The notes below the pieces were generated by a model. That model was given only the letters and a program-made list of their open reading frames with translations. It was not told the DNA's origin and ran no database searches. The position numbers and the translations under genes were made by a program. DNA of 64,000 nt from Pseudomonas asuensis (GTDB taxonomy: Bacteria; Pseudomonadota; Gammaproteobacteria; Pseudomonadales; Pseudomonadaceae): the NCBI RefSeq assembly GCF_014646755.1, contig NZ_BMNW01000008.1, positions 248,001 through 312,000 on the forward strand, in the 5' to 3' direction. Positions 1 through 8,340 of this stretch are shown in pieces (the stretch's first letter is position 1; every line of letters starts with the position of its first letter).

Positions 1-353
1 CCCAGCACTGTGTCACCCGCTTGCAGCAAAGCCAGGAAGACCGCCGCGTTGGCCTGGGAGCCAGAGTGCGGCTGAACATTGGCATAGTCGGCACCAAAGA
101 GCTGCTTGGCCCGCTCGATGGCCAACTGCTCGACCTTATCGACGAACTCGCAACCACCGTAGTAGCGCTTGCCCGGGTAGCCTTCGGCATATTTGTTGGT
201 CAGCCCGCTGCCCTGCGCTTCCATCACCCGCTGGCTGGTGTAGTTCTCTGAGGCGATCAATTCGATGTGGGCTTCCTGGCGGCGCTCTTCCTCACTCATC
301 GCGGCGAACAAGGCGTCGTCGTAACCCTGGATGCGGTCTTGCTTGGTAAACAT
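1..353 (-). CDS. glyA: Serine hydroxymethyltransferase, N-terminal part (runs off window start)
   Basis: PLP enzyme interconverting serine and glycine with tetrahydrofolate in the cytosol. Reading from the ATG at 353 gives 117 residues beginning [16 protein letters not shown], with the family blocks [27 protein letters not shown] and [12 protein letters not shown]; the PLP lysine lies outside the window. A GGAGAG ribosome-binding site precedes the start. In Pseudomonas one glyA copy heads the sarcosine oxidase (soxBDAG) operon close to gbcA/gbcB, so this is probably that copy (glyA1), turning glycine from betaine breakdown into serine. That role is inferred from context; the family call is secure. 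Confidence 0.95.
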   Translation of the reverse strand, partial: MFTKQDRIQGYDDALFAAMSEEERRQEAHIELIASENYTSQRVMEAQGSGLTNKYAEGYPGKRYYGGCEFVDKVEQLAIERAKQLFGADYANVQPHSGSQANAAVFLALLQAGDTVL

Positions 354-497
354 CGTGTCTCTCCTGCAGCGCAGCGGAAGGCCGATATGGCCATCAATGG
401 CTGTTCCCTAGAGATGATGGTAGGGCTGGGGCTGTACAGCGGAATGCCTGTTCACGCCACAAGACGGTGCGTTTGCGACATTGCCTTTATGTTCATG

Positions 498-525
498 ATT
501 TGAAAGGCGCTGATCGCTTTCAAAT
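498..525. promoter_or_regulatory. Perfect 9-bp inverted repeat upstream of glyA
   Basis: ATTTGAAAG (498-506), a 10-base spacer, then CTTTCAAAT (517-525). It lies about 145-172 bases upstream of the glyA start in the 386-base gene-free stretch 354-739. The symmetry and position suggest an operator for a dimeric regulator; no specific regulator can be named from sequence. I see nothing else firm in 354-739. Confidence 0.4.
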
Positions 526-739
526 TGCCGTTAGGGCGCCATCCGATTTATAGGTCAACATTGATCACACCACCGGAGCTAAAGCGCCCTTCTCCTAAGC
601 CTCAACAAAGGATATTCAGGTGGGCTCTTAAGATCGCTAGGGACGTCCGGATGCATACAAGAAACGGATGCGGCCATTGCCCATAACAAGACATCTTTTA
701 ATGGGGCCTACGTTACTGCCGATACGATAGCCAACAGGC

Positions 740-1423
740 CTAGGGGGCCTGCTTGTGTTGATGAGCAGGATGCTCAAGGGGTGGACGACTGGTGGATGAG
801 GCTTGCCCTTGGGCGTTGAGCTGGCTGATCTGACGATCCTGCAACCGCGAGCAGGTTACGAGGGCCACGGTGGCGCCGATCAGTGCATAAAACATGTCGG
901 ACTGGGTATCCCATTCATAGCCTTGCGTCCCCAGAAACTCTTCCGCGCCCTGGCCCAGCGCCAGCGCGGCCCACCACTCGATCATCTCGTAGACGGCGCT
1001 TACCGCCACGGCTACACAGCCGGAAAGAAACGCCAACATCTTATAGCCAGACACATGCCGCCCACGGATCAGGATTTCCCGAGCCAGCAGACAAGGCACA
1101 AAACCTTGCATGAAGTGGCCGAGTTTGTCGTAGGGGTTGCGGTCCATGTCGAGCCAGTCCTGAATCCAACCGCCCAAGGGTACGCGGGCGTAGCTGTAGG
1201 CGCCGCCCGCGATCAGGCCCAGCGCGTGAATGGTAATCAGGATGTACAGCAGCGGCGTAAGGCTGAAACGCTCATGCGTTGTGATCAGGAGCGGCAGCAC
1301 AATTAGCACTGGAAAGATTTCCATCAGCCATGTCGTGCGGTCATAGGGTGCGATGCCGGAGGCGACCAGTGCCGCACAGACGATGAGGACGAGCGATCGA
1401 AGCAGCCATTTATGTTGAGTCAT
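740..1423 (-). CDS. YjdF/DUF2238 family inner-membrane protein
   Basis: 227-residue integral membrane protein of unknown function. Hydrophobic segments lie near residues 8-25, 33-47, 57-75, 100-113, 130-150 and 180-192. The family hallmark is the acidic/aromatic central part: NPYDKLGHFMQGFVP (about 96-110), then a helix ending in EMIEWWAAL, then LGTQGYEWDTQSDMFYALIG. The C-terminal 30 residues are hydrophilic. It stands alone, transcribed toward glyA. A short hairpin at 735-751 (CAGGCC, 5-base loop, GGCCTG) overlaps its stop but has no T-run. Confidence 0.8.
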   Translation of the reverse strand: MTQHKWLLRSLVLIVCAALVASGIAPYDRTTWLMEIFPVLIVLPLLITTHERFSLTPLLYILITIHALGLIAGGAYSYARVPLGGWIQDWLDMDRNPYDKLGHFMQGFVPCLLAREILIRGRHVSGYKMLAFLSGCVAVAVSAVYEMIEWWAALALGQGAEEFLGTQGYEWDTQSDMFYALIGATVALVTCSRLQDRQISQLNAQGQASSTSRPPLEHPAHQHKQAP

Positions 1424-1545
1424 TCCATCCGCCTTACGTCTTTCTGCAGTCAGGCCAGTCTGCGAGAAGCAGACCGCATTACAGGACGGTAGACCGCAGG
1501 GAGCCTCCGTTGGGTCGGTGGCAGACTCAATTCGTTACGTTACGT

Positions 1546-2169
1546 TTATACCTTGCGCCAGACCGACGCCAGCCAGGGCTGCTGGTCCCGAGGCAAGCCG
1601 GCAGGCCGGTAATAATGCTCCAGTTCGGCGAATCCTGCGTCAGTCAGATAACGCTTCCAGCTTTCGAAGTCGTGGTATGCACCATAGCGTCGACCATTCC
1701 AGCCTTCGCGGTTGTCACCTCGCGGATTGGAGCTGAACAACACGCCACGCGGCTTGAGTGTGGTATGCAACGCCTTGAGTATGCGTGGCAACTCGCTGAA
1801 CGGGACATGAAATAGCGTGGCGTTGGCAAATACCCCATCGAAATGCCCTAGAGGAAGATCCAGGGCAAGAAAGTTCTGATGCCAGACCTCGCATCCCGAA
1901 TCAGCGCGGGCCATGGCCACGAACTCGGCGGATCCATCGATCCCGACAGGGGAATGCCCTAGCTGTGTAAAAGTCTTCAAGTCCCGGCCGGGACCGCAGC
2001 CAAAATCCAGAATACGCTGCGGTGCTTCACCCTCCAAATGCCTGAGTAGCGCCTCGATATTCTGGCTGACATCATGATCGCGTGTGCCCTCGCGAAAACG
2101 CTCGGCCGTCTGATCATAGTCCACCAGCGTCAGGGCAGTGATCTTTTCGAGTTCATCAGGCAAGGTCAT
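1546..2169 (-). CDS. Class I SAM-dependent methyltransferase
   Basis: 207-residue methyltransferase; the substrate cannot be told from sequence. The SAM-binding glycine loop is ILDFGCGPGRD (residues 53-63), followed by the acidic strand end PVGIDGSAEF and the post-II motif FDGVFANATLFHVP. ATG at 2169 is chosen as start; a TTG at 2190 overlapping the stop of the upstream kinase (TTGA) would add seven residues. Either way it is tightly coupled to the pap gene before it. Tellurite-resistance/UbiE-like proteins share this fold, so nothing more specific is claimed. Confidence 0.85.
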   Translation of the reverse strand: MTLPDELEKITALTLVDYDQTAERFREGTRDHDVSQNIEALLRHLEGEAPQRILDFGCGPGRDLKTFTQLGHSPVGIDGSAEFVAMARADSGCEVWHQNFLALDLPLGHFDGVFANATLFHVPFSELPRILKALHTTLKPRGVLFSSNPRGDNREGWNGRRYGAYHDFESWKRYLTDAGFAELEHYYRPAGLPRDQQPWLASVWRKV

Positions 2170-2186
2170 GGTGTTGTCCGGTTCAA

Positions 2187-3677
2187 TCAACGGTCTCGTT
2201 TAAACGCCGCTTCCAGCGCATCGTTGATGGTACGCAATACCTTAACCCGAGCGAAGCGCTTGTCGTTGGCTTCGATAAGGGTCCAAGGCGCAATTTCGGT
2301 ACTGTTACGCGCCACCATGTCCTCGACGGCTGCGCTATACAGGTCCCACTTATCACGATTGCGCCAGTCTTCCTCAGTGATCTTAAAGCGCTTGAAAGGC
2401 GTTTCTTCCCGCTCTTTGAAACGCTTGAGCTGCGTGTCCGAGTCAATGGCCAGCCAAAACTTGACGAGCACAATACCGGCATCTGTCAGCTGCTCTTCGA
2501 AATCATTGATCTCGCTATAGGCCCTGAGCCAGTCCGCTTCGCTGGCAAACCCTTCTACTCGCTCCACCAGCACACGGCCATACCAGGATCGATCAAAGAC
2601 CGTAAAGCCTCCCAACCGTGGAATGTGCCGCCAGAAGCGCCATAAATAGGGTTGTGCACGCTCCTCCTCGGAAGGTGCGGCAATCGGAATAATGCGATAT
2701 TGCCGAGGATCGAGTGCGCCGGTTACCCGGCGGATCGTACTGCCTTTGCCGGCCGCATCATTCCCTTCGAACACGGCAACCAGCGCATGACGCTTGAAGC
2801 GCTTGTCCCGCACAAGCCCTGCCAGACGCGCCTGTTCGGCAATCAGCTGCTCCTTGTAATCGTCTTTACTGAGCGACTGGGACATATCCAGGCTGCTCAA
2901 CACCCCACGCCCGTCGAGGTTGGGCGGCAGCGGTGCGGTATGCGAGCTGCGGGACGGCTTTGCGTCTCGCTCAAGCGCGGCGTTTAGTGCCTCCAGCAGT
3001 ATGTTACCTACCATCAGGCTGCGGTAATTCTCGTCATAGCCGGCCACTACATACCAAGGCGCGTAATCACGGCTGGTGCGCCGCAACACGTGTTCACCGT
3101 GCTCAACGAACTTGTCGTAGGTACGGGACTGTTGCCAGTCCAGAGGGCTGATCCGCCAGCTGTGCAGCGGATCGTCTTTGAGGAGCTTGAGACGATGCTT
3201 GAGCTGTTTTTTGGACAGGTGAAACCAGAACTTCAGGATCAGGGCGCCTTCATCGCTGAGCATGCGCTCCAGACGCTCGGCCTCGCCGATGCCCTCCTCC
3301 AGTTCGGCTGACTTGATGCGCTTTTCCACGCGCCCATGCAGGAGCTGGCTGTACCAGTTGCCAAAGAAGATACCGATCCGTCCCTTGGGTGGCAGGCGCT
3401 GCCAGTAACGCCAGGCAGGCGGACGCAGATGCTCATCTTCAGTGCGTTCAAGAAAGGACTCAACCTGAATCAGGCGGGGGTCCATCCATTCGCTCAACAA
3501 CTTGACCGTTTCGCCCTTGCCCGCCCCTTCTACACCATTGATCAACAGGATGACCGGAAACCGACCCTGCTCCTTGAGTTTATACTGCGCGTCCAACAGC
3601 GCCTGACGCAGCTTTGGCACAGCCGCTTCGTAGGTTTCCTTGTCAATAACATGATCGGTTTCGGCGGATTCAAACAT
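2187..3677 (-). CDS. pap: Polyphosphate:AMP phosphotransferase (class II PPK2, two fused domains)
   Basis: Transfers phosphate from polyphosphate to AMP, giving ADP. The 496 residues contain two PPK2 kinase domains. The first has a P-loop GVEGAGKGE (48-56) but a degenerate lid (GNWYSQL). The second has P-loop EGNDAAGKG (305-313) and the full lid motif DRSWYGR, so the C-terminal half is probably the catalytic one, as known for this class. Length matches the Pseudomonas protein. The downstream methyltransferase overlaps or abuts its stop. A CHAD protein, a family associated with polyphosphate granules, is encoded 1.3 kb away on the other strand. Confidence 0.93.
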   Translation of the reverse strand: MFESAETDHVIDKETYEAAVPKLRQALLDAQYKLKEQGRFPVILLINGVEGAGKGETVKLLSEWMDPRLIQVESFLERTEDEHLRPPAWRYWQRLPPKGRIGIFFGNWYSQLLHGRVEKRIKSAELEEGIGEAERLERMLSDEGALILKFWFHLSKKQLKHRLKLLKDDPLHSWRISPLDWQQSRTYDKFVEHGEHVLRRTSRDYAPWYVVAGYDENYRSLMVGNILLEALNAALERDAKPSRSSHTAPLPPNLDGRGVLSSLDMSQSLSKDDYKEQLIAEQARLAGLVRDKRFKRHALVAVFEGNDAAGKGSTIRRVTGALDPRQYRIIPIAAPSEEERAQPYLWRFWRHIPRLGGFTVFDRSWYGRVLVERVEGFASEADWLRAYSEINDFEEQLTDAGIVLVKFWLAIDSDTQLKRFKEREETPFKRFKITEEDWRNRDKWDLYSAAVEDMVARNSTEIAPWTLIEANDKRFARVKVLRTINDALEAAFKRDR

Positions 3678-3834
3678 GCGGCTCTCCCCTGTCAGCCCAG
3701 CCCTTCAAGCGCGTATTGCACAGTAATTGTTCTGTATTGGAACCCAAGCGATGCGGGTCGTTCGGCTCAATTGAATGCTACTTTAACGAGTCTATCGACT
3801 CATACCCCAAGACACCGTAATTACCGGACGCTCC

Positions 3835-4620
3835 ATGAAAGAACACATCACGCCTTTTCAACTGCTGATACTGGTCCTGTCATTCTATGTACTGGGCTCA
3901 TTGGTGGCGGACCTGTTTTTTGCCCTGCCCCCCGAAGTCTCTGAGTTGCTGGGCTACCTGGATAACGGGGTCTGCGTATTCTTCTTCATCGATTTCTGCT
4001 TACGCTTTCACGCAGCGCCTAATAAATGGCATTTCATGCGCTGGGGCTGGTTGGATTTGCTGGCATGTATTCCTGCAGCAGGCTTTCAGGGGGCCAAGCT
4101 GGTTCGCGTGGTTCAGATCCTGCGCATCCTTCGCGCGATCAAATCGCTGGCCATGATCTGGCGGCTACTGTTCCGTAATCGTGCTGAAGGCATTGTTGCT
4201 TCGGCAGCCACGGCAACATTGCTTCTGGTGGCCTTTGGCGCCATTACGATGCTCATGGTCGAAGCGCCTAACCCCGAAAGCTCCATCAATACAGCTGAAG
4301 AGGCTCTTTGGTGGGCCTTCGTAACGGTCACAACCGTGGGCTATGGCGACTTTTATCCCGTTACCACCCTGGGCCGCGTCGTGGCCGTCATGCTGATGGT
4401 GGGGGGTGTAGGTTTGTTTGGTAGTTTTGCGGCGTACATCGGCTCGCTGGTTCTGAGTGACAAAGATGAGCAGGACGCCCACGAGCAGAATGCTGACCGC
4501 GAGATGATGCGCACCCTGATGGCAAAGGTGGACATGCTGCACGAAGAAGTAAGAGGCCTGCGCCAGGAGCTGAACGCCATTCAGCCAACCGATATGCAGG
4601 TATCCAGCAAAGAAAAGTAA
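3835..4620 (+). CDS. Voltage-gated-type potassium channel (6-TM)
   Basis: 261-residue inner-membrane ion channel. The K+ selectivity filter TVGYGD is at residues 167-172 between two helices (S5 at about 120-143, S6 at about 180-205). An S4-like segment with regularly spaced arginines (KLVRVVQILRILRAIKSL, 88-105) follows three N-terminal hydrophobic helices. The C-terminal 45 residues are charged and heptad-like (REMMRTLMAKVDMLHEEV), probably a short tetramerising coiled coil. No RCK/TrkA_N domain is present. It is divergent from pap. Confidence 0.9.
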   Translation: MKEHITPFQLLILVLSFYVLGSLVADLFFALPPEVSELLGYLDNGVCVFFFIDFCLRFHAAPNKWHFMRWGWLDLLACIPAAGFQGAKLVRVVQILRILRAIKSLAMIWRLLFRNRAEGIVASAATATLLLVAFGAITMLMVEAPNPESSINTAEEALWWAFVTVTTVGYGDFYPVTTLGRVVAVMLMVGGVGLFGSFAAYIGSLVLSDKDEQDAHEQNADREMMRTLMAKVDMLHEEVRGLRQELNAIQPTDMQVSSKEK

Positions 4621-4962
4621 TACTATTCAAGCATGAATCGACGGCGCCTCGAATGCTGAATCAGAACAGGCGCCCGCTTAGCTGGTATCTGCTTTACGAG
4701 GCTTTGGCCCAAGCGCCAGATCATACGAAACCTGATCTGTCGCACGCTCTACGACCGAACTAATCCTTCTCTTTCCCACTCCTCTTTTACTGAACCCACC
4801 GCTTGGCTGGCGCGAAGCACGCAGACAAATGTTTCAGTAATGTCAGGCTTATATGACAATTTGATGAAGATTGATTGACGCCACTGGTTCGCCAGCAACG
4901 CCCCCGATACTCTCGGAGGCGATATGCTCAGCTGAGCACCTAAGTCCTTACAGGAGAGGGAA
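4621..4962. other. Gene-free interval between channel and CHAD genes
   Basis: 342 bases without a credible gene. A GGAGAGG ribosome-binding site lies just before 4963. The promoter of the CHAD gene is presumably in the A+T-richer part around 4840-4880. No repeat or terminator with a T-run was seen. Confidence 0.5.
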
Positions 4963-5925
4963 ATGTCGTTTCGTATTCAAGCGCGTAAGCGGGTTGATGA
5001 TGAGATCCGCCGTGTAGTGATTGAACGGATAGAGAGAGCCCAGGAATCCTTGAACGCAGGCTCGGCCAAGGGTGTGCATAACGCCCGTAAGCGGCTGAAG
5101 GAAATACGCGCTGTGCTTAGACTGGTACGCGAGCCGTTAGGCAAAAAAGTTTTCACAGCCCAGAATATTCGCTTCCGTGATCTTGGCCAGGGCCTGTCAA
5201 GTCTGCGTGATGCTACCGCCGTCATTGAAAGTTGGGATGCGCTGACGGAAGAAAACCGCAAGCGCTTCAACTCACCGGCCATGAAGCGTGTCAGAGGCCG
5301 TCTCGTCGAGCGGGCTGAAAAGACGTCCCAGAGTGAGACGGCCGGCTCCCACGCTGACCTCGTTGTAGCGCTGGAAGAGGCCAAGCACAAGGTTTCCGGT
5401 TGGAAGTTGAAAGGTAAAGATTTCAGCCTGCTGGAAAGCGGAATCCTCAAGACCTACAAAGATGGCCGGGCGGCACTCAAGGTTGTCCAAAACAATGCAA
5501 CCGACGAAACCCTGCACGAGTGGCGCAAGCGTGTGAAGGATCATTGGTATCATACCCAGCTGCTGATGGATGCCTGGCCGGAACACTTCAAGTCACGCCA
5601 GAAGTGCCTGGAAAAACTCTCCGCCTACCTGGGCGATGACCATGACCTGGCCGTCATGCAACTCCTGCTTGAGCAGGAACCTGAATTATTTGGTGCACTC
5701 AGCACCCGCCAGGCTATTAACGAAAGCATTCTTGCCCATCGGATTCAGTTGCAGGCCAAGGCGCTGGAACTGGGGCAGCGCATTTATGTGGATAAACCGG
5801 CTGCGCTATTGGAACACTGGGAAAACCTGTGGAACGTTACGGCTGCACCGGAAAAGTCCAAAAAAGCCAAGAAGCATAAGCCAGCCGGTCTCTTACCCTA
5901 CCTGGTTGAGCCAGTCTCGGCATAA
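4963..5925 (+). CDS. CHAD-domain protein
   Basis: 320-residue, very basic, all-helical protein. The CHAD (conserved histidine alpha-helical domain) repeats are recognisable from VHNARKRLKEIRAVLRLVR (about 38-56) and again from LHEWRKRVKDHWYHTQLL (about 185-202), each with the conserved His and Arg. CHAD proteins bind inorganic polyphosphate and localise to its granules. The nearby polyphosphate-using pap gene supports that link here. The lysine-rich C-terminus (KSKKAKKHK) would suit a polyanion-binding protein. It appears monocistronic, with an AGGAGAGG ribosome-binding site. Confidence 0.9.
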   Translation: MSFRIQARKRVDDEIRRVVIERIERAQESLNAGSAKGVHNARKRLKEIRAVLRLVREPLGKKVFTAQNIRFRDLGQGLSSLRDATAVIESWDALTEENRKRFNSPAMKRVRGRLVERAEKTSQSETAGSHADLVVALEEAKHKVSGWKLKGKDFSLLESGILKTYKDGRAALKVVQNNATDETLHEWRKRVKDHWYHTQLLMDAWPEHFKSRQKCLEKLSAYLGDDHDLAVMQLLLEQEPELFGALSTRQAINESILAHRIQLQAKALELGQRIYVDKPAALLEHWENLWNVTAAPEKSKKAKKHKPAGLLPYLVEPVSA

Positions 5926-6259
5926 TCGAGTTAACCCTTCCGATCGGGCCGAGGCAGCGAGTAGCTGCTTTAGCCCGAGCTAGACACTCTCCTGCCCTCT
6001 TCTGCAAATTTCGCAACATTAATGAGCAGATTTCCTTCAATTGTGCTTGGAACTTGTCTTTATCGGTGCGCTTCGAAGCTAGTGTTCAGAGCGCGATCTC
6101 CGGTTTAGCACGTGAAGGGGCGATAGCGCATACCCCTTTTTGATCTTGCAAAACTGATTGATTGTTCACGGCTCAGAACATTTAGTGCATGACGCATGCT
6201 GGACAAGACGTGCCAGCCCGTGCGGCGGCCATCCCCCCTATTCCTTTGAGGTATGTGCC
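5926..6259. other. Gene-free interval
   Basis: 334 bases between the CHAD gene and the PepSY-like gene. No recognisable gene, terminator with T-run or repeat was seen. The promoter for the small exported protein should lie here. Confidence 0.5.
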
Positions 6260-6550
6260 ATGAAAGCGAAACACATGATTGCAGGTTTATTGCTGTCGGT
6301 TGCCGGCACCGGCTTTGCCTGGGCCGATCAACCCGGTTCGGACTGGATGCCCAAGAAAGAGGTCGAGGCCAAGATCATCGAAAGCGGATACACCGCTGTC
6401 AGCCGCCTGGATGCCGAAAATGGCGAATGGGTAGGCAAGGGCCTCAAGCTCAATTCGGAGAAATATCGTTTCCGCGCTGATCCACGCACCGGCAACATCA
6501 TTCAGGAAGAAATCGATCGTGAAGAAGTAGGCCGCAAGACGATCGATTGA
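6260..6550 (+). CDS. Small exported PepSY-like protein
   Basis: 96 residues: a signal peptide (MKAKHMIAGLLLSVAGTGFAWA, cleavage near residue 22), then one PepSY-like alpha/beta unit. That unit has WMPKKEVEAKIIESGYTAVSRLDAE followed by a strand pair ending in YRFRADPRTGNII. The ATG at 6260 has GAGG nine bases upstream and yields the signal peptide directly; the open frame extends to 6158 but those residues look untranslated. Small periplasmic PepSY proteins are common in pseudomonads and their function is unknown. Confidence 0.75.
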   Translation: MKAKHMIAGLLLSVAGTGFAWADQPGSDWMPKKEVEAKIIESGYTAVSRLDAENGEWVGKGLKLNSEKYRFRADPRTGNIIQEEIDREEVGRKTID

Positions 6551-6563
6551 TCTGCTGCTCGCC

Positions 6564-6598
6564 AGCCCTGCTTGAGACCCCAGTCTTGATGCAGGGCT
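6564..6598 (+). terminator. Hairpin 3' of the PepSY-like gene
   Basis: Outer stem AGCCCTGC (6564-6571) with GCAGGGCT (6591-6598) and an inner stem AGAC/GTCT. It has no T-run, so it could be an mRNA-stabilising hairpin or a Rho-assisted end rather than a classical terminator. Confidence 0.4.
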
Positions 6599-6746
6599 GA
6601 GACTTGTCTCTAGCCGCTCTCTTCACGAGGCGTATTCCTCTCATGGAAAGCTCAGAAACCGTAAGCGCTGCAAGCCTGGCTACTGCAACAGCAAAGGGTA
6701 GCGCTCCAACTCCACTCCGCTACCCATTCAGTGATTTGAAAGGGTA

Positions 6747-8267
6747 CTAAGCCGGAGGATGGACTCGGTCGCGTCCGGCGGCCTTCGCAGCATAAAGCGC
6801 CTCATCAGCCGACTTGATCAGATGCTGGCTGCTCGCCCCGCGCCCCTTGGGTACACAACTGAAGACACCCGCACTAATCGTAACGATACGGCCATTTTCA
6901 TTACCCTCGTGCAGGATTGCCAGATTACGAACGGCGTTTAACATGTTTTCCGCTACCCGATGAGTGCCTGCATCGTCCGTACCGGGGAGCAGCACTGTAA
7001 TCTCCTCACCGCCATAGCGCACCGCCAGATCAACGGCGCGCCGGGTACAGGACAGTACCGCCTCGGCCACAGCCTTGAGGCATTCGTCCCCTGCCGGATG
7101 GCCATACAAGTCGTTGTAGCGCTTGAAGTGATCGATATCGATCATGATGATGCCAAGCGGTGACTGCGTGCGCCGAGCGCGGCTGATTTCGGCCTTGAGG
7201 GCCATCTCGAACTGGCGCCGGTTCGCAAGCCCCGTGAGGCTATCCTCCATGGCCATTTTTTCTAATGCATGGTGTGACTCACGCAGCGCCCGCTCCGCCT
7301 CCAGGTCGATTCGGATCTGCCTGATCAGGGCCAGACCAAACCCTGCAACCGCAATGAGGAGGATGCCAGAGATGAAGGATCGACTCATGTCCTTATACCA
7401 GGACGCCAGTGCCGCCTCCTTAGAGACAGCCGCCATGACGACCAAGGGGTATTTGTCCAGCTTGCGGTAGGCCGACATCCGCTCGACCCCATCCACAATG
7501 GATTTCACCATGCCCGTCCCGGCAGATGAAGCCGGCAACAGTTCACTAAAGATGCGTCCCTTGGCCAGGCTCTTGCCGATCAGGGCTTCGTCAAAGGGAC
7601 GGCGAATCAGAATGGTTCCATCATGGAGTGCAAGAAAGATAGCCCCCTGCTGATCGGTGTCGAAGTCATCATAGAAACGGTTGAAATACTCGACCCTAAG
7701 CGTCGCCAATGCGACCCCAGCAAAGCGCCCATCCGGGCGGTTGATCCGCCGGGAGACAGGGATCACCAGTTCATTGGTAGTACGGCTACGAATGACTGGC
7801 CCAATGTGTGGGCCCAGGTCTTTGTGGGTACGGTGATAAGCGAAATATTCCCGATCACCATTATTTATATTTACCGGATCTTGAGCATTCGAGGTAACAA
7901 TCCAGCGCCCGTCCTGGTCGTAGATGAACAATCCGTGTAGCTGTGGCAGTGCATGGATCCGATCCTGCAACCAAGCCTTCATGCGGGCCCGGTTAGTACC
8001 TTCGATGCCATCCCAGGCCAGTCGCTCGGCGATGCCGGCCAGAACGATATCGACTTCTTCAACCGTATCATCGGCATGTTGCGCCAAGGAACGCGCCAGG
8101 TTGGAGGTTGTGACCTCAGCCTCCTGGAGCCGCTCGGTTCGCCCCCGCAAGGCCTGCCAGATATCCAGGGAGAAGATGGATAGGCAGACGAGAATCACGA
8201 AGCCGAGCGCGAGACGCTGCGATGGCCATCGACTGGCCCTCCTCGATATCTCGTGGGGGTCTGGCAT
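6747..8267 (-). CDS. Membrane diguanylate cyclase, dCACHE sensor plus GGDEF
   Basis: 506 residues, start ATG 8267 with AAGGAT upstream; an upstream TTG frame to 8324 was rejected. An N-terminal membrane helix (about 17-38) is followed by a periplasmic dCACHE-type sensor (about 45-290, with GLFIYDQDGRWIVTSNA and REYFAYHRTHKD). A second helix near 300-320 precedes a cytoplasmic GGDEF domain. The active-site loop reads GGEEI (419-423) rather than GG(D/E)EF, and an intact inhibitory RxxD (RAVD, 410-413) precedes it. It probably makes c-di-GMP in response to a small extracellular ligand. Its start lies 73 bases downstream of the end of the next GGDEF gene on the same strand, so the two may be co-transcribed. 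Confidence 0.88.
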   Translation of the reverse strand: MPDPHEISRRASRWPSQRLALGFVILVCLSIFSLDIWQALRGRTERLQEAEVTTSNLARSLAQHADDTVEEVDIVLAGIAERLAWDGIEGTNRARMKAWLQDRIHALPQLHGLFIYDQDGRWIVTSNAQDPVNINNGDREYFAYHRTHKDLGPHIGPVIRSRTTNELVIPVSRRINRPDGRFAGVALATLRVEYFNRFYDDFDTDQQGAIFLALHDGTILIRRPFDEALIGKSLAKGRIFSELLPASSAGTGMVKSIVDGVERMSAYRKLDKYPLVVMAAVSKEAALASWYKDMSRSFISGILLIAVAGFGLALIRQIRIDLEAERALRESHHALEKMAMEDSLTGLANRRQFEMALKAEISRARRTQSPLGIIMIDIDHFKRYNDLYGHPAGDECLKAVAEAVLSCTRRAVDLAVRYGGEEITVLLPGTDDAGTHRVAENMLNAVRNLAILHEGNENGRIVTISAGVFSCVPKGRGASSQHLIKSADEALYAAKAAGRDRVHPPA

Positions 8268-8340
8268 GCTTGCTATCCTTATGATCTTCTTGTCGCGGCG
8301 ACTAGACTCGCCGCTGTGCTCCAATCATAGCCAAAGGTCG

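Noticed and set aside
803..1306. Plus-strand open frame opposite the YjdF-like gene
   Set aside because: Antisense shadow of a clear membrane-protein gene, with no ribosome-binding site and no protein-like pattern.
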